Assembly (NCBI RefSeq): GCF_030403775.1
Contig: NZ_JAQMWQ010000004.1
Location: forward strand, 248,001 to 312,000
Direction: 5' to 3'
Length of the DNA: 64,000 nucleotides
From: Paenibacillus sp. BSR1-1
GTDB taxonomy: Bacteria > Bacillota > Bacilli > Bacillales > Cytobacillaceae
Part shown: positions 51,111 through 59,470 of the stretch, piece after piece
How positions within the stretch are numbered: position 1 is the stretch's first letter
How the letters are laid out: every line of letters starts with the position of its first letter
The notes under the pieces: generated by a model
The model's database searches: none
Told to the model about the DNA's origin: nothing
What the model saw: only the letters and a program-made list of their open reading frames with translations
Program-made: the position numbers and the translations under genes

Positions 51111-51140
51111 AAAGGAGCTTGGATGACCAAGCTCCTTTAA
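51111..51140 (-). terminator. Terminator of the SRPBCC gene
   Basis: TAAAGGAGCTTGG pairs with CCAAGCTCCTTTA over a 4-nt loop, with A/T tails on both sides; it also serves as a barrier before the cupin gene. Confidence 0.88.
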
Positions 51141-51153
51141 ATGCTTTTGTAGT

Positions 51154-51585
51154 TTACATGTTTGTTTGTTCTGCATATTTTTTAAAATTATCTAAGATGG
51201 CTTGCCAGCCCTGCTGCTGCATTTCAATTGGATTCATGGTTTCGGCATCAAAGGTTTCAATGATTTCGGTTTCGTTGCCTTGACCTTTAAAAGTGATATT
51301 AACTTTTCTCCCATCACCTAGAGTATAGGAAATACTCTCATTTAATTTTACCTCATCATAAGTACCGCCAAAATCAAATCCAAAGCTGCCATCTTTCGCT
51401 TCCATTCTGGAAGAGAACTTCCCGCCTGCCCTTAAATCATTTTCAGCCTGTGTCGTATGCCAGTCATCAGAGGCTTGGTTCCATTTTGTAATATGTACTG
51501 GTTCTGTCCAATATTCCCATACTTTCTCTACAGGCTTCTTGACCGTTGCTTTTACCGTTACTTTCGCATTATTCGTTGTTTCCAA
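51154..51585 (-). CDS. SRPBCC / AHSA1-like START-fold protein
   Basis: The 143-residue protein has VKATVKKPVEKVWEYWTEPVHITKWNQAS (about residues 10-38), GKFSSRMEAKDGS (about 54) and the C-terminal helix GWQAILDNFKKY, the pattern of activator-of-Hsp90-like hydrophobic-pocket proteins. The start is taken as TTG, 8 nt after GAGGCGG; a longer open frame adds about 20 unlikely residues. Function unknown. Confidence 0.82.
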   Translation of the reverse strand: METTNNAKVTVKATVKKPVEKVWEYWTEPVHITKWNQASDDWHTTQAENDLRAGGKFSSRMEAKDGSFGFDFGGTYDEVKLNESISYTLGDGRKVNITFKGQGNETEIIETFDAETMNPIEMQQQGWQAILDNFKKYAEQTNM

Positions 51586-51730
51586 TTCATTTTCCGCCTC
51601 TCTGAATATCCTCAAATTCACAATTGCTAGTACCACAAGTTGCATGAATCTATTATACTAACCATCCATTGTAACCGCAAACAATTAATGTCCACCCCAC
51701 ACGAACATTCGAGGAGAATTGTCCATGAAC

Positions 51731-51756
51731 GGTGCCTGACACCATGATGTGACACC
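51731..51756. repeat. GGTGCCTGACACC box with following TGACACC
   Basis: GGTGCCTGACACC is followed after 6 nt by TGTGACACC. The first half is the same box as in the element at 36167-36223, so a short dispersed repeat family is likely. Confidence 0.55.
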
Positions 51757-51757
51757 A

Positions 51758-51820
51758 AAAAATATCCCTTCGTCTCGATGAATCTTAAATGATTCCAAAG
51801 GCTAAAGAAGGGATATTTTT
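51758..51820 (-). terminator. Terminator of the second YwaF-family gene
   Basis: AAAAATATCCCTTC pairs with GAAGGGATATTTTT across a 35-nt loop next to the stop at 51823. The long loop makes it moderately strong. Confidence 0.75.
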
Positions 51821-51822
51821 AT

Positions 51823-52551
51823 TTAGTTCATTTTATCTTGGACTCCTAAATTCTTATTTTCCCTTTTTTGCAAAATACCCATGGGAATATAGGTGATAAT
51901 ACACACCATAAATGCGACAATTTCTAAATTAATATAATACATGATCCCGCTGCCGAAATAGGTTAGGATTGTTTCCGTTTCAGATGGATTCGCAATGAAA
52001 AAAAAGTTCGTACCAAGCAATTGATTCAAGAAAAATATAGGTACTGCGATTAGGTTGATGGTTAAAAAGCTTGATAAAATTGCTTTTCTAGGAACTCTGT
52101 AACCCTCAAATAGAATAAAATACATAACGGCAAAAGGAATGGCTGAATGACGAAGGAAATATCTTATAAACTCAAAATGGGGAAATTGGTGGACTATGTC
52201 TGGTGAAATCATACTTAATATCGGTGGAAGCAGCCCGATAAAAAGTAACAAATTAAATGCTTTTTGGCTTCTTTTGAAATATAGATACAGAGCGAGAAAG
52301 GTACTTAGGGAACAGATATGCAATGGAAGATCGCTAAGCTCATATTCATGAACTAAAATTAAATACAATTGAATGGATAACTCACCAAATAGCAACAGCG
52401 CAAATACTGTCCATTTTATCATGGCTTGGTAGGGCTTGAGCTTTTTGCTGTAATACACGAAAGCAAAAAATGTAATAAAAAAGATGATTAACGTAACTAT
52501 ATGGGGGATGGAAAACAACGTGAAATCCTGCATTCCAGTAACAGAAAACAT
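51823..52551 (-). CDS. TIGR02206/YwaF-family membrane protein, second copy
   Basis: The 242-residue seven-helix protein shares the family pattern with the gene at 23887: ISPDIVHQFPHFEFIRYFLRHSAIP (about 115-140) and NLEIVAFMVC (about 205). The pair are diverged paralogues, not a recent duplication. GAGGTGATG precedes ATG. Function unknown. Confidence 0.85.
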   Translation of the reverse strand: MFSVTGMQDFTLFSIPHIVTLIIFFITFFAFVYYSKKLKPYQAMIKWTVFALLLFGELSIQLYLILVHEYELSDLPLHICSLSTFLALYLYFKRSQKAFNLLLFIGLLPPILSMISPDIVHQFPHFEFIRYFLRHSAIPFAVMYFILFEGYRVPRKAILSSFLTINLIAVPIFFLNQLLGTNFFFIANPSETETILTYFGSGIMYYINLEIVAFMVCIITYIPMGILQKRENKNLGVQDKMN

Positions 52552-52644
52552 GATTTCATCACCTCATTCTGCCAATAAGGGCTGTTTACCTCCATTATAT
52601 TCGCAACAAAAAATCAAGTTACGATTTTATTTGTTGATAAAAAA

Positions 52645-52678
52645 TAGAGCGGTCACCTAAAAAGGAACCGCCCTAAAA
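52645..52678 (-). terminator. Terminator of the prs paralogue
   Basis: GAGCGGTCACC and GGAACCGCCC form an imperfect stem over a short A-rich loop between 52645 and 52678. Weak alone but at the right place. Confidence 0.5.
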
Positions 52679-52690
52679 ACATTCTATATC

Positions 52691-53641
52691 TTATTCAAAT
52701 AAAGGTGTGACTGCTTTTTCATTGTGAACACGGTCAATCGCTTCTACCAGCAATGGCGCAACGGATAAAGCAGTAATTTTATTAATCCTCTTTTCTTCTG
52801 GGAGCGCAATCGTATTTGTTACCACTAATTCTTCGATAGGTGAATTTTCTATTCTCTCAATTGCCGGACCGGAGAAAACAGGGTGAGTACAGCAAGCAAA
52901 GACCGCTTTTGCCCCCTTTTCCATTAAAGCCTTTGCACCTGAGGTAATGGTTCCGGCTGTGTCAATTAAATCATCAATAATAATCGCATTTTTCCCCTCG
53001 ATATTTCCAATAATGTTCATGATTTCAGACACATCATGTTCTGGCCGTCTACGATCAATTAAGGCAAGCGGAACATTTAATAGCGTCGCCATTTTTCTCG
53101 CTCTTACTACACCGCCATTATGTGGTGCGACAATGACGATATCATCTAATTCTTTTTTCTGAAAATATTCGGTAAGGATAGGAATTCCTGTTAAATGTTC
53201 AACCGGGATGTCAAAAAAGCCTTGAGTTTGTACAGCATGAAAGTCTAAGGTAATGACCCTGTTCGCTCCGGTAGTTTCTAAAAGATTGGCAATTAATTTC
53301 GCAGTAATCGGCTCACGCGATCTCGCTTTTCGATCCTGACGTGCATAGCTATAGTAAGGCATAACTACGTTAATGGTTCGGGTCGAAGCCCTTTTCAAGG
53401 CATCAATCATAATTAGAAGCTCCATAATATGCTCATTATTAGGCTCGGAAGTGGATTGCACAAGAAACACGTCACTTCCTCGCACACTTTCCTCTATGCT
53501 TATTTGAATTTCTCCATCAGCAAATCGTTTCACGGAACATTTCCCCAGCTCACAACCCAAAAGTTGTGCCATCTCACTCGCCAATTCACGATTTGAATTT
53601 AATGAAAACATTTTAAAACTCTGTTTAAGTTGATAAGACAC
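52691..53641 (-). CDS. prs: Ribose-phosphate pyrophosphokinase
   Basis: The 316-residue enzyme makes PRPP from ribose 5-phosphate and ATP. The class I signature is complete: [27 protein letters not shown] (about 37-63), [23 protein letters not shown] (about 92), [18 protein letters not shown] (about 127) and the PRPP-binding [17 protein letters not shown] (about 213). The start is GTG, 7 nt after GGAGG; the longer frame adds ten improbable residues. In Bacillus the main prs follows glmU (gcaD), which is not here, so this may be a second copy. Confidence 0.94.
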   Translation of the reverse strand: MSYQLKQSFKMFSLNSNRELASEMAQLLGCELGKCSVKRFADGEIQISIEESVRGSDVFLVQSTSEPNNEHIMELLIMIDALKRASTRTINVVMPYYSYARQDRKARSREPITAKLIANLLETTGANRVITLDFHAVQTQGFFDIPVEHLTGIPILTEYFQKKELDDIVIVAPHNGGVVRARKMATLLNVPLALIDRRRPEHDVSEIMNIIGNIEGKNAIIIDDLIDTAGTITSGAKALMEKGAKAVFACCTHPVFSGPAIERIENSPIEELVVTNTIALPEEKRINKITALSVAPLLVEAIDRVHNEKAVTPLFE

Positions 53642-53846
53642 CTTAAATCCTCCATGCTCGTTATTTATCATTATTAATCTTGTCCATTTATCTATTTTAC
53701 ATGAATGGAGGCCTAAACGACACCATTTATCTCTGCCATTTTTTTAAATTAATGAAAACATAAAAATTATTCAATTTCAAAGAGGATATTCACATATTGT
53801 TGTAGAATTCTGAAAAGTAACAACATTTTGTGAGGAGTGGGGAGAG

Positions 53847-54053
53847 TTGAAAATAAAAGTAGTGATGGATAGTGGAAAAGAATATGTAATTAACGAAAAG
53901 GATTTTTCATTAAATGACTTTACCGCTTCTTTTTATACTGAATCCCCAAATGGATCAAGAATTTTGAATAATACGCTTGTTTACTTGGACGGTGAAGAAA
54001 AAATCGTCATAAACCCAACGCATATTTCGTCAGTTGAGGTTATTGAAAAGTGA
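53847..54053 (+). CDS. Small beta-rich protein, 68 residues
   Basis: TTG start with GAGGAG 9 nt upstream. The protein starts KIKVVMDSGKEYVINEKD and ends with THISSVEVIEK; it has no membrane segment and looks like a small beta-barrel. I do not recognise a family. Followed by two hairpins (54059-54087 and 54140-54176). Confidence 0.68.
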   Translation: MKIKVVMDSGKEYVINEKDFSLNDFTASFYTESPNGSRILNNTLVYLDGEEKIVINPTHISSVEVIEK

Positions 54054-54363
54054 TAAGAAATCCCTCTAATCTGATAGAGGATTTTCTAAAGTTACGCGCT
54101 TTTTTAAGCATGGCGCATCCTTGTATAAATATAAAAATAAAACGCTAAACTCAATTAAGGATTGAGTTTAGCGTTTTTCGTTTGTTTTATTTGGTAATGA
54201 AAAGACAAAATCACATTTTAATATAAAAATATGATGATTGAAAAATGGCACAGTATCAAAAGCAAGTGCCTTTTATTGAGCCTCTTTTCATGTTTTTTAT
54301 AAACAAGCTGTAAAGTCCCTGCATATCCTAATGTTGAACAACCATTGACAGGGGGTGAATTTC
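54054..54363. other. 310-bp interval with two hairpin terminators
   Basis: No coding sequence is visible. The interval carries AAATCCCTCT/AGAGGATTT (54059-54087) and a 16-bp perfect stem at 54140-54155/54161-54176. The 60 bp before the next gene end in the GGGGGTG ribosome site. Confidence 0.6.
54140..54176 (+). terminator. Perfect 16-bp stem terminator
   Basis: AAACGCTAAACTCAAT pairs with ATTGAGTTTAGCGTTT over a 5-nt loop, followed by TTCGTTTGTTTT. Confidence 0.85.
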
Positions 54364-54612
54364 ATGGGTCATCATTGTCATTGTAATGGTCATTGTCACT
54401 GCAATATTTTTGGCGTTTTCCTTGGATTTTTAACAGGAGTGATATGGCTGCTGTTTGCACTACTGGGGTACATTACTCATTTATGTGAACTAATCGGTCT
54501 TGGGGGAGTACTTGGAAATATTTTAAACATCCTAATTGGGTTAATTGGATTCCTTGCTTTTCTTTTCTTTGGTTTATACGTATTTAAAAAAGCCTGGCAC
54601 TATTGTAAATAA
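54364..54612 (+). CDS. His/Cys-rich small membrane protein
   Basis: The 82-residue protein starts MGHHCHCNGHCHCN, followed by two membrane helices (about residues 15-40 and 48-75) and a His/Cys tail (AWHYCK). GGGGGTG lies 6 nt before the ATG. The cluster of five His and four Cys in 14 residues suggests metal binding at the membrane. No family was recognised. A hairpin array (54652-54713) follows. Confidence 0.78.
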   Translation: MGHHCHCNGHCHCNIFGVFLGFLTGVIWLLFALLGYITHLCELIGLGGVLGNILNILIGLIGFLAFLFFGLYVFKKAWHYCK

Positions 54613-54651
54613 CTATTGAATAACAAGAGTTTGGGGAACCCTTTTGTTGCT

Positions 54652-54713
54652 GACAGTCTCTTCTTAGAGACTGTCTCTTTAAATAAAAAAAGCTGTCATA
54701 ACAGCTTTTTCTT
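54652..54713. terminator. Two adjacent terminator hairpins between convergent genes
   Basis: GACAGTCTCT/AGAGACTGTC (54652-54675) is followed by AAAAAGCTGT/ACAGCTTTTT (54690-54713). The first ends the plus-strand gene and the second ends the minus-strand GNAT gene. Confidence 0.82.
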
Positions 54714-54715
54714 GC

Positions 54716-55204
54716 TTACTCTAATTTTTTAACCATGTTATACCAGATTACACCGCCATGTTCCGATCTCGAAACACCCATGTTGATATATCCATATTTC
54801 TCATAGAAGCCAATTAGGTCTTCTTTGCAGGTGAGTGTAATTGTTTTACGTTTGTGTGCTCTTGCTTCTTCTTCAATTTTCGCAAGTAACGCTGCTGCCA
54901 CGCCGCGTGTTTGAAAATGCGGTGTTACTGCTATTCCTAAAACACTTTGATGTCCGCCAGATGGGGGATTTGTCTGAATTTCACTGAATAAGTCATCTGT
55001 AATGAATGGTGATTTGATAACGGGACCATTTACAAAACCTACAATAAAACCATCCTTTTCAGCAACAAAGAAACTATCCGGTATGATTTGAATACGCTTT
55101 TGAATCGCTTCTTTTGTGGCAGCCTCTTTTTTTGGAAAGCACAGGTTTTCAATGATATTAATTTCAGGTAAATCTTCTATTTTTACGTTTCGTATATGCA
55201 ACAT
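54716..55204 (-). CDS. GNAT family N-acetyltransferase
   Basis: The 162-residue acetyltransferase has the GNAT motif A VLGIAVTPHFQTRGVAAALLAKIEEEA (about residues 86-112; RGVAAALL binds acetyl-CoA) and a C-terminal IGFYEKYGYINMGVS (about 135). The start is the ATG of MLHIRNVKIED with GGAGG 9 nt upstream. Substrate unknown. Single gene. Confidence 0.9.
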   Translation of the reverse strand: MLHIRNVKIEDLPEINIIENLCFPKKEAATKEAIQKRIQIIPDSFFVAEKDGFIVGFVNGPVIKSPFITDDLFSEIQTNPPSGGHQSVLGIAVTPHFQTRGVAAALLAKIEEEARAHKRKTITLTCKEDLIGFYEKYGYINMGVSRSEHGGVIWYNMVKKLE

Positions 55205-55349
55205 TGAATACATGCCTCCAAAATAAATTAATAGTTTTATATAATAATTTCCTCTCATACATAATATCACGTGTTTTCCACCATAAAAACAAAAAAAGAG
55301 GCATTCTTTAAAAAAGAATAACCTCTTCTACCTTTTGGGTTCATAGGGC

Positions 55350-55652
55350 TTATAATTTTGCTTGTACTGCCTGAAGCTTCCGTTCCATTGTATTTTCTTT
55401 GTCACGGCGATCATCAATTCGAATATTAGTACATACTCTTTGCAAGCCTTTCTGAAATGGAACTTCATGAATTTCCTGAACGACTTCAAGTAATAATTTT
55501 AAATCTCCTTCTATCAAAGTGCTCATTGGGGTTAGTTGATACTTTACTCTCCCCTCATATTGACGAAGAACTCTTTGAATTTCAGCTACATACTCACTAA
55601 CACTTGGTGTCCCTGTACCAACTGGAATCACGGTAATATCAATAATAGCCAC
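55350..55652 (-). CDS. MTH1187/YqgV-family thiamine-binding protein
   Basis: The 100-residue protein matches the small family that binds thiamine and related compounds: IIDITVIPVGTGTPSVSEYVAEIQRVL (about 3-29), YQLTPMSTLIEGDLKLLLEVVQEIHEVPF (about 38) and RVCTNIRIDDRRDK (about 72). It is a ferredoxin-like alpha/beta dimer. Ends at a hairpin (55290-55328). Start ATG follows GGAGG. Confidence 0.9.
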   Translation of the reverse strand: MAIIDITVIPVGTGTPSVSEYVAEIQRVLRQYEGRVKYQLTPMSTLIEGDLKLLLEVVQEIHEVPFQKGLQRVCTNIRIDDRRDKENTMERKLQAVQAKL

Positions 55653-55740
55653 ACTTTAACCTCCATTACGGAAAATTACTGTTTTGTCTGCTTTCAAAAA
55701 TATCCTACCACTAGTAGTCCATGAACTCCAGTACCAACCA

Positions 55741-56406
55741 TTATTTAACTGGAGTTAATTGGACAGATTCGTGAGTTTCGATAATATCCCCCTCGTTACA
55801 GAAGAATGTATAATCACCAGTTCCAATTCCTCCTGCACTGCCAAGAATTGTATTTACTTTTGCAGAACCGCTGTCCCCATCATAAACAAAGAAGTTAGAG
55901 CCGCGTCCTAATGCATGTGCTACATATCTGCCTGCCGGGATATCTTTGCCTACAACATATTGTCCTGAACCTAATTTCTTTGGTGCCCCTTCTGCTTTTT
56001 GCAGCTGGCCTGTAGCGGAGGCTAATTTGGCTTTAGTATCTTTAAGCTGTGCCTCTGCATCTGATAGTCCTTTTTTAGCTTCTGCCAGCTTGGCATCGAT
56101 ATCTTTACGGCCGTCAGCCAGTTCCTTATCTAGTGTGCCTTTAATATCCTTTAGTTTCGCTTCTGAGTTTGTCAGTTCTTTTTGTGCTGAATCCTTTTTA
56201 TCGATGATGGTTTGCGACTCATCCCTATCTTTTTTTAAGGATGAGACATCTTTCTTTAACTTGCTAATTTCTTTATCCAACGCCATAATATCCATTTTTT
56301 TATCATGAACCGTTGTCTCTGCTCCGCTTGAGCCTATTCCTGCTCCAATAAAGATTAAGACAAACGCACCTAGGATTATACCGGCTATCTTTAAATACTT
56401 TTTCAC
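55741..56406 (-). CDS. Membrane-anchored coiled-coil protein with C-terminal beta domain
   Basis: The 221-residue protein starts at GTG, 7 nt after GGGGG. A membrane anchor (residues about 4-25, GIILGAFVLIFIGAGIG) is followed by a long coiled coil (about 38-145, KDISKLKKDVSSLKKDRDE and KLKDTKAKL heptads) and a small C-terminal domain (about 150-221) with GSGQYVVGKDIPAGRYVAHALG and GDYTFFCNEGDIIETHESVQL. The last part resembles small extracytoplasmic beta modules. Function unknown. Confidence 0.78.
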   Translation of the reverse strand: MKKYLKIAGIILGAFVLIFIGAGIGSSGAETTVHDKKMDIMALDKEISKLKKDVSSLKKDRDESQTIIDKKDSAQKELTNSEAKLKDIKGTLDKELADGRKDIDAKLAEAKKGLSDAEAQLKDTKAKLASATGQLQKAEGAPKKLGSGQYVVGKDIPAGRYVAHALGRGSNFFVYDGDSGSAKVNTILGSAGGIGTGDYTFFCNEGDIIETHESVQLTPVK

Positions 56407-56461
56407 TGTAAATCCCCCTCGTATATTTTTATCAAATTGCCTTACAAACTGAATTATATAA

Positions 56462-56490
56462 AAAAGGGTGCACCAAAAACGGCGCACCCT
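56462..56490 (-). terminator. Terminator of the WYL regulator gene
   Basis: AAGGGTGC pairs with GCGCACCCTT over a loop of about 10 nt; the stop codon of the WYL gene at 56490 is at its edge. On the minus strand TTTTTTATATA follows. Confidence 0.85.
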
Positions 56491-57479
56491 TACGAATATA
56501 ATTGATTCATTTTCTCAATTTCATCTTTCATCTGCTTTACTAGTGATGGCGGAGATAGGATTTTTGCTTTGCTGCCCCATCCGCGGAGCCAATTGTAAAA
56601 GCCTTCTCCGACAATGGCTTTGGTTTTTAGAATAAAGGTATCATCATCAACCTTCTTAATATCCGCGTCCAACCCGAATTTATCGATAATGGGATTAATA
56701 AGACCTTTATCTTTAAACTCAATCTCTACCCATTCCCCTTGTCCGGAGAACATATGAAAGTTGATATGCAAGTATTCGTCGATATTATAGTCCTTACTTT
56801 TGAAGCGATGTTCCGTTACTTCTACAGCTCTCATTTTATCGACGCGATAATTACTAAGGCCAACCTTATTCTCCTTTTGGCCAATCATATAATAAAAGCC
56901 TTGATCCCATATGAGGCCATATGGGTGGTAAATATATTCCTGCCCATTCCGATTTAGCTCAAACGCGCGGTCGATATTGAATTTTCCATATATAAATGTA
57001 ATCACTCTTTTTTCATCAATGGCTTGATGGATCTTATCAATATACACCTTTGTTAAATGATAAATATGATTCATGGATTTGTTGTATTTGATCGGGCTTG
57101 GCAATGTTTTGGCGATATGCTTGCTCGTAAGCTGGCTTAGTTTGCTAATCATATTTTTAGCCTGCTCCTCTGTCACAAAACTGGCCGAAAGAATCGCATC
57201 AACCAGCATTCTAAGCTCATACGTTTCGAACAGCCTCGATTGATGACTATAAACAATTTTTCCGTACTTTCCCCCTTCCTGGAGAATTTCAAATCCGCTC
57301 TCATTTAAGGATTCGATATATCGTTTAATTCTTTTTTTATCAATTGGATCATTGGCGGCAATAGCAAGCTGCAGTTTATCGATTAAATCCGTCATTGATA
57401 ATTTGTGTTCTTCATCTGTCTCTTCTAACAGGATTTTTTTAAGAGCCAGTATCTTTGTTGTATTTGGAACATCAGCCAT
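56490..57479 (-). CDS. WYL-domain transcriptional regulator
   Basis: The 329-residue protein has an N-terminal winged-helix-like part (about 1-75; ALKKILLEETDEEHKLSMTDLIDKL, KRIKRYIESLNESGFEIL) and a WYL ligand-sensing domain (about 155-245; FIYGKFN, YIYHPYGLIWDQGFYYMIGQ, SNYRVDKMRAVEVTE) followed by a WCX-like C-terminal domain. WYL domains bind nucleotides or nucleic acids. Start ATG follows GGGAGG by 7 nt. No toxin or defence gene is adjacent. Confidence 0.9.
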   Translation of the reverse strand: MADVPNTTKILALKKILLEETDEEHKLSMTDLIDKLQLAIAANDPIDKKRIKRYIESLNESGFEILQEGGKYGKIVYSHQSRLFETYELRMLVDAILSASFVTEEQAKNMISKLSQLTSKHIAKTLPSPIKYNKSMNHIYHLTKVYIDKIHQAIDEKRVITFIYGKFNIDRAFELNRNGQEYIYHPYGLIWDQGFYYMIGQKENKVGLSNYRVDKMRAVEVTEHRFKSKDYNIDEYLHINFHMFSGQGEWVEIEFKDKGLINPIIDKFGLDADIKKVDDDTFILKTKAIVGEGFYNWLRGWGSKAKILSPPSLVKQMKDEIEKMNQLYS

Positions 57480-57506
57480 GGGGAATCCTCCCATTAAATT
57501 ATTTTT

Positions 57507-59354
57507 CTATTGGTCCAGTTTAATTGGAATAATCATTTCAATAATAGTCCCTTTATCATCGCTCCAAAAATGGACGCAGCCGTTATGATTTTCGATTATT
57601 TGCTTGGATATCATAATGCCTAGGCCTGTACCGTTTTCTTTTGTTGTGTAAAAAGGCTCTCCAATCCGTTTTAGAATGTGGTGCGGAATTCCGGCCCCTG
57701 TATCCTTAAATAAAATCTTAATATTATTTTCATTATGTGGTTTTATTTCTATAGTAACCATGCCTCCATCGGGCATCGCTTCAATTGCATTTTTTAAGAA
57801 ATTGATAAAAACCTGTTTTAACTGATTTTTATCACAGTGAATCATCAGATCCCTGCATTCATTTACTATTTTGATTTGGACATTATTTATAATCGCCTGG
57901 GTATCAATTAATGTTTTCACATCTTCGATTATGGAGTGCATATTTTCTATTCCAAATTTTAAATCCTGCGGTTTGGCAAGCACCAATAGCTCGCTTAGAA
58001 TGAATTCAATCCGGTTTATTTCCGATTGAATAATGTCAAAATACGTTTTTTCCTCTAATTGGTTCTCCATTAATTGTAAAAACCCTTTAATTGCAGTGAG
58101 TGGATTTCGTACTTCATGAGCAATTCCTGCAGCCAGTTGACCAGCTATTGTTAGTTTTTCTGAATTTAATAAGAGTGCCTGAGTCTTTCTCTTTTCTGTA
58201 TTATCACGAATAATAACATGCTGTGCCGGCTGGTTTTGAAAAAACGTTGGGATTCCTTTGATTTCCCCTTCAAAGCTCGAACCATCCAATCGAATAATAT
58301 TGAATGGTTTAAATTCTGTTGTGTTTCCTTTAATAACACTGGCAATCCGTCTTTTTGCTATCTCATGTTCAGCTGGATGAATCAATTCTAAGATAGATTT
58401 CGAAATGAAATCTTCAGGTGTTGAAGCACCTAATAGACCTACTCCCGTTTCATTAATAAACAATATTGTTTCATTATTGACGATAATTACGGCATCTGGT
58501 GAATGTTCCACTAAATCCCGAAAAGCTTTTTTCCGGCTCCATAATGCTTCCTCCGCTTGTCTTCTTTCTGTTATATCACGAATGACGCTAACGACTTCTA
58601 AAATATTTTTTGTGTCAGGGTCAATGATGGGGTTACAAATGGACTCAACCCAAAGGTAACTTCCATCTTTTTTCTGGAAACGGTATGAATTTCTTCCGAT
58701 TTCAAGACTGCTAATTACCTCTTTACGGTCAAGAATTGCCTTCTCTTTATCTTCTTGATGGAGTAATACAGAAGAATGCTTTCCAATTAAGTCTCCAGAT
58801 GTATACCCCAGAATATTTTGACAAGAAGGGGAAACATAGATAATTTTCCCTAACATACTTGTGCTCAAGATCATATCTAATACATTGTCGGTCAATACAC
58901 GGTGAAATTCTTCTATTTTTCTAACCTCTGACTTTTTCCTTTTTATTTGTGTGACATCCTTAGCAATCGTATATAATCCAACAATGGTATCCCTTTTACC
59001 TATCGGAATATTCGTAATATTCAAGTCAAGGATTTCCCCATCTTTTGTGGTCATTTTACAATCAAAGTTTTGTACTTCTCCCAAAGTAGCTTTATGAAAA
59101 TAATGAAAAACTTCATCTAAGCTTTCAATTCTAAAGAACATTTGAAGCTTCATTTGGATGGATTCTTCAGTACTATATCCGGATAATTTCTCAAAAGCTG
59201 GATTTACCTGGACGACATTACCATCTAAATCAAAAGCCAAAATGGCATCATTATTGCCAAAAAACAGTGTTTCATTTCTACTAAAATTTTCATTTACATA
59301 CTCTATTAATAGTTGTCTCTTTTCCGCTTTAATAATTTCAATAGGACTGTTCAT
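57507..59354 (-). CDS. Triple-PAS cytosolic sensor histidine kinase
   Basis: The 615-residue protein has three PAS domains (about residues 30-140, 150-268 and 275-392; each ends with a PAC-type DVT/RDIT/RDNT segment), a HisKA domain with AAGIAHEVRNPLTAIKGFLQLM (about 405-425) containing the phosphoacceptor His, and a HATPase with LKNAIEAMPDGG, DTGAGIP and GTGLGIMI (about 500-612). No membrane helix occurs, so it is cytosolic. No response regulator is adjacent, as with KinA/KinE-type sporulation kinases that feed Spo0F. It ends 28 bp upstream of the WYL gene start and is preceded by a DUF2294 gene. Confidence 0.92.
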   Translation of the reverse strand: MNSPIEIIKAEKRQLLIEYVNENFSRNETLFFGNNDAILAFDLDGNVVQVNPAFEKLSGYSTEESIQMKLQMFFRIESLDEVFHYFHKATLGEVQNFDCKMTTKDGEILDLNITNIPIGKRDTIVGLYTIAKDVTQIKRKKSEVRKIEEFHRVLTDNVLDMILSTSMLGKIIYVSPSCQNILGYTSGDLIGKHSSVLLHQEDKEKAILDRKEVISSLEIGRNSYRFQKKDGSYLWVESICNPIIDPDTKNILEVVSVIRDITERRQAEEALWSRKKAFRDLVEHSPDAVIIVNNETILFINETGVGLLGASTPEDFISKSILELIHPAEHEIAKRRIASVIKGNTTEFKPFNIIRLDGSSFEGEIKGIPTFFQNQPAQHVIIRDNTEKRKTQALLLNSEKLTIAGQLAAGIAHEVRNPLTAIKGFLQLMENQLEEKTYFDIIQSEINRIEFILSELLVLAKPQDLKFGIENMHSIIEDVKTLIDTQAIINNVQIKIVNECRDLMIHCDKNQLKQVFINFLKNAIEAMPDGGMVTIEIKPHNENNIKILFKDTGAGIPHHILKRIGEPFYTTKENGTGLGIMISKQIIENHNGCVHFWSDDKGTIIEMIIPIKLDQ

Positions 59355-59389
59355 CTCTCTCTATCAGTTCCTTTCCCCAAATTTATATA

Positions 59390-59426
59390 TAAAAAAAGCC
59401 AAGATGAGGTTAAATCTCATCTTGGC
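59390..59426 (-). terminator. Terminator between the DUF2294 and kinase genes
   Basis: AGCCAAGATGAG pairs with CTCATCTTGGCT over a 7-nt loop, followed on the minus strand by TTTTTTT. Confidence 0.9.
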
Positions 59427-59470
59427 TTGTGTTTAGCTCAATCACATTGTCTAACTCACTACCGCCGCTA

